NCBI RefSeq assembly: GCF_021245805.1
Contig: NZ_JAJJNF010000006.1
Location: forward strand, 124,001 to 188,000
Source: Mangrovimonas futianensis
GTDB lineage: Bacteria; Bacteroidota; Bacteroidia; Flavobacteriales; Flavobacteriaceae
Reading direction: 5' to 3'
Length of the DNA stretch: 64,000 nt
Of the stretch, positions 61,824 to 64,000 are shown one piece after another. A program made the translations under genes and the position numbers. Each line of letters starts with the position of its first letter. Position 1 is the stretch's first letter. A model generated the notes under the pieces. The model did no database searches. It had not been told where the DNA came from and saw nothing but the letters and a program-made list of their open reading frames with translations.

Positions 61824-64000
61824 ATTACGTAAGGGTTTTCCTGTTTTTAACATATGCTGAATACGTTCCAGTGTTTTTCTTTCTGTGCATAAACTCAAGA
61901 AGGCTTCACGTTCTATATCCAACAGGTACTGTTCGCTTACAAGTGTCGCTTCAGATAGGTCTCCACCTGCCATAACATAGGCCAATTTGTTGGCTATTTT
62001 TTTGTCATGTTCACTGATGTAGTGACCTGCTTCCATAGAATCTGTACCTACTAAAAACATTCCTAAGGCTTGTTTACCCAATACTTTGACATCTGTTCTT
62101 TGAATGGGTTTGGTATAGCCTTGGTCAGCCATCAACCTAGCATAAGCCTTGGCTGTGGCAATCTGTCTGTCTTTATTCACAACCACCACATCTTTTCCTT
62201 TTTGAAGAACGCCTAAATCAAAGGCTTCATAAGCGGATGTTGATACTTTTGCCATACCAATGGTTAAGAAATATTCTTGGAGCACATTTAATTCCACATC
62301 ATTCTTTCTAAAGGTATCAGAGGCTCTCAAGGTCATTTCTTTAGAACCACCGCCTCCAGGAATCACTCCGACTCCAAACTCTACCAAACCAATATAAGTT
62401 TCGGCTGCTGCTACCACCTTGTCTGCGTGCATAGAAAGCTCACAACCCCCACCTAGAGTCATACCATGTGGTGCTGAAATGGTAGGGATAGAGGAGTAAC
62501 GCATACGCATCATGGTATCTTGGAAGTACTTGATGGCCATGTTCAACTCATCATATTCTTGTTCTACCGCCATCATGAATATCATACCAATATTGGCACC
62601 TACAGAAAAATTAGCTCCTTGGTTTCCAACAACCAATCCATCAAACTCTTTTTCTGCTAGATCAATAGCCTTGTTGATTCCTGCTAGAACATCACCACCA
62701 ATGGTGTTCATTTTAGATTGGAATTCACAATTAAGGATGCCATCTCCCAAATCTTCAATGACCACACCTGAGTTTTTAAAGACTTCTTTAGATTTTCTGA
62801 TGTTATCTAAAATGATAAAGGCATCTTGTCCAGGGATTTTGGTTTGTTTTTTGGAAGGGATATCATAATAATAGGTAGCCCCGTTTTGGACACTGTAAAA
62901 CGATTTGCTACCAGATTCAAGCATCTCATACACCCAAGCATTTGGTTCATAGCCCTCTGCTTTCATAATTTCGATACCTTTTTCTACGCCAATGGCATCC
63001 CAGATTTGAAAGGGACCATGTTCCCAACCAAATCCTGCTTTCATGGCATCGTCTATTTTATATAGGTCATCAGATATTTCAGGAATGCGGTTTGATACAT
63101 ACGCAAACATAGCCGCAAAGTTCTTTCTGTAAAACTCCCCAGCTTTATCCTTTCCGCTAACCAATATGGGGAAGCGATTGATAACCTTGTCAACGGTTTT
63201 GGTAAGCTCTAAAGTGGCAAACTTAGCCGTTTTTTTAGCTCGGTATTCTAAGGTGTCTAAGTCTAAAGACAAGATGTCGCTGCTTCCGTCTTTGTTTTTT
63301 ACTTTTTTATAAAAACCCTGACCTGTTTTGCTTCCCAACCAATTGTTGTCCATCATGGTTTGAATAAACCCTGGGAGTTTAAAAAGGTCGTGTGCTTCAT
63401 CGTTAGGACAGTTTTCATACAACCCATTGGCTACATGCACCAAGGTGTCCAACCCGACTACGTCTACGGTTCTAAAGGTAGCAGACTTAGGACGACCAAT
63501 GACAGGACCAGTTAATTTATCAACTTCTTCAATAGTGAGTCCCATGTCCTTTACTTGATGGAAAAGACTCATAATTCCAAAAATTCCAATACGATTACCA
63601 ATAAAAGCTGGTGTATCTTTGGCAATAACTGAGGTTTTTCCTAAGTATTGCTCACCATAACTGTTAAGGAAATCCAATACATCTTGAGATGTTTTTGGTC
63701 CAGGAATAATTTCAAATAATTTCAAATATCTCGCTGGATTGAAAAAGTGAGTTCCACAAAAATGCTTTTGGAAATCTTCACTTCGTCCTTCGCTCATGAA
63801 TTGAATCGGAATCCCAGAGGTGTTAGAAGTTATAAGTGTTCCCTCTTTTCTGTGTTTATCTAGATTTTCAAAGACCTTCTTTTTTATATCCAATCGTTCA
63901 ACAACCACCTCAATGATCCAGTCTGCTTCAGAAACTTTGGCGATATCATCTTCTAAATTCCCAGTGGTAATTCTACTGGCAAATTTTTGATGGTAAATAG
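61821..64000 (-). CDS. fadN: 3-hydroxyacyl-CoA dehydrogenase/enoyl-CoA hydratase (5' end outside window)
   Basis: The frame stays open to the window edge (ASRITTGNLEDDIAKV, then WIIEVVVERLDIKKKVF), so the N-terminal Rossmann start is missing. The visible ~726 residues have SNTSGIPI and CGTHFFNPARYLKLFEIIP (3-hydroxyacyl-CoA DH), C-terminal DH domain, and then an enoyl-CoA hydratase with APHGMTLGGGCELSMHAD and VGVIPGGGGSKEM. Dehydrogenase first, hydratase last, as in Bacillus FadN, the reverse of FadB. It carries out hydration and oxidation of enoyl-CoA in beta-oxidation; the operon runs fadN-fadA-fadE. Confidence 0.93.
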   Translation of the reverse strand, partial: IYHQKFASRITTGNLEDDIAKVSEADWIIEVVVERLDIKKKVFENLDKHRKEGTLITSNTSGIPIQFMSEGRSEDFQKHFCGTHFFNPARYLKLFEIIPGPKTSQDVLDFLNSYGEQYLGKTSVIAKDTPAFIGNRIGIFGIMSLFHQVKDMGLTIEEVDKLTGPVIGRPKSATFRTVDVVGLDTLVHVANGLYENCPNDEAHDLFKLPGFIQTMMDNNWLGSKTGQGFYKKVKNKDGSSDILSLDLDTLEYRAKKTAKFATLELTKTVDKVINRFPILVSGKDKAGEFYRKNFAAMFAYVSNRIPEISDDLYKIDDAMKAGFGWEHGPFQIWDAIGVEKGIEIMKAEGYEPNAWVYEMLESGSKSFYSVQNGATYYYDIPSKKQTKIPGQDAFIILDNIRKSKEVFKNSGVVIEDLGDGILNCEFQSKMNTIGGDVLAGINKAIDLAEKEFDGLVVGNQGANFSVGANIGMIFMMAVEQEYDELNMAIKYFQDTMMRMRYSSIPTISAPHGMTLGGGCELSMHADKVVAAAETYIGLVEFGVGVIPGGGGSKEMTLRASDTFRKNDVELNVLQEYFLTIGMAKVSTSAYEAFDLGVLQKGKDVVVVNKDRQIATAKAYARLMADQGYTKPIQRTDVKVLGKQALGMFLVGTDSMEAGHYISEHDKKIANKLAYVMAGGDLSEATLVSEQYLLDIEREAFLSLCTERKTLERIQHMLKTGKPLRN

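Overview
The window looks like a chromosome segment of a Flavobacteriaceae bacterium (Bacteroidota). Supporting signs are an AT-rich sequence, a CcoN-CcoO fusion, a LETM1-related biofilm protein, a DUF6090 protein, LytS/LytTR regulators with 2TM domains, a type IX secretion (T9SS) C-terminal sorting domain, many lipoproteins with short lipoboxes, and TAnnTTTG-type -7 promoter boxes. I cannot name a genus. No rRNA, tRNA, CRISPR array, transposase or integrase was recognised.

Layout. 1-9.3 kb is a run of mostly unrelated minus-strand genes (DUF1206, FKBP lipoprotein, DUF3667, CPBP protease, epimerase-like protein, PIG-L deacetylase lipoprotein, TlpA thioredoxin) ending with a lone HEPN-like protein. 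9.6-12.1 kb is a LytS-2TM-LytTR two-component operon. 12.1-20 kb holds a T9SS-exported CrtC/AttH-like protein, a LETM1-related gene, and a cluster of two half-length DUF4331 proteins, a TPR lipoprotein and a TonB receptor. 20-22.6 kb is an ECF sigma/anti-sigma operon ending in a GH172-like protein.

23.4-36 kb is a microaerobic respiration block: hemN, two universal stress proteins, ccoI, ccoS-NO-QP-G-H plus a TauE/SafE-like gene, and a Crp/Fnr regulator. Three promoters in it carry an ATGA-N6-TCA(T) palindrome, each the same distance (29.5 bp) from a -7 box, which suggests one Fnr-type regulon.

36-48 kb is an accessory zone: single-gene units with unrelated products (S9 peptidase, GIY-YIG, GNAT, a secreted basic-tail protein, an orphan 266-aa protein, DUF6090, a PD40 protein, a CPCC protein and a lipoprotein) separated by hairpin-rich intergenic repeats. 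Two neighbouring genes there share a ~60-bp upstream element and both use TTG starts, like duplicated gene cassettes. A VWA/AAA (CoxE/MoxR-like) pair follows.

49-58 kb holds a YdeI-like protein, an M1 peptidase, a trehalose synthase/phosphatase fusion divergent from a GH15 hydrolase, and a GH95 fucosidase-like gene broken by one in-frame TAA. 58.3-64 kb is a fatty acid beta-oxidation operon (fadN-fadA-fadE) with a four-helix-bundle (23S IVS-type) gene lodged between inverted repeats in one spacer; the next spacer holds the same arms without a gene.
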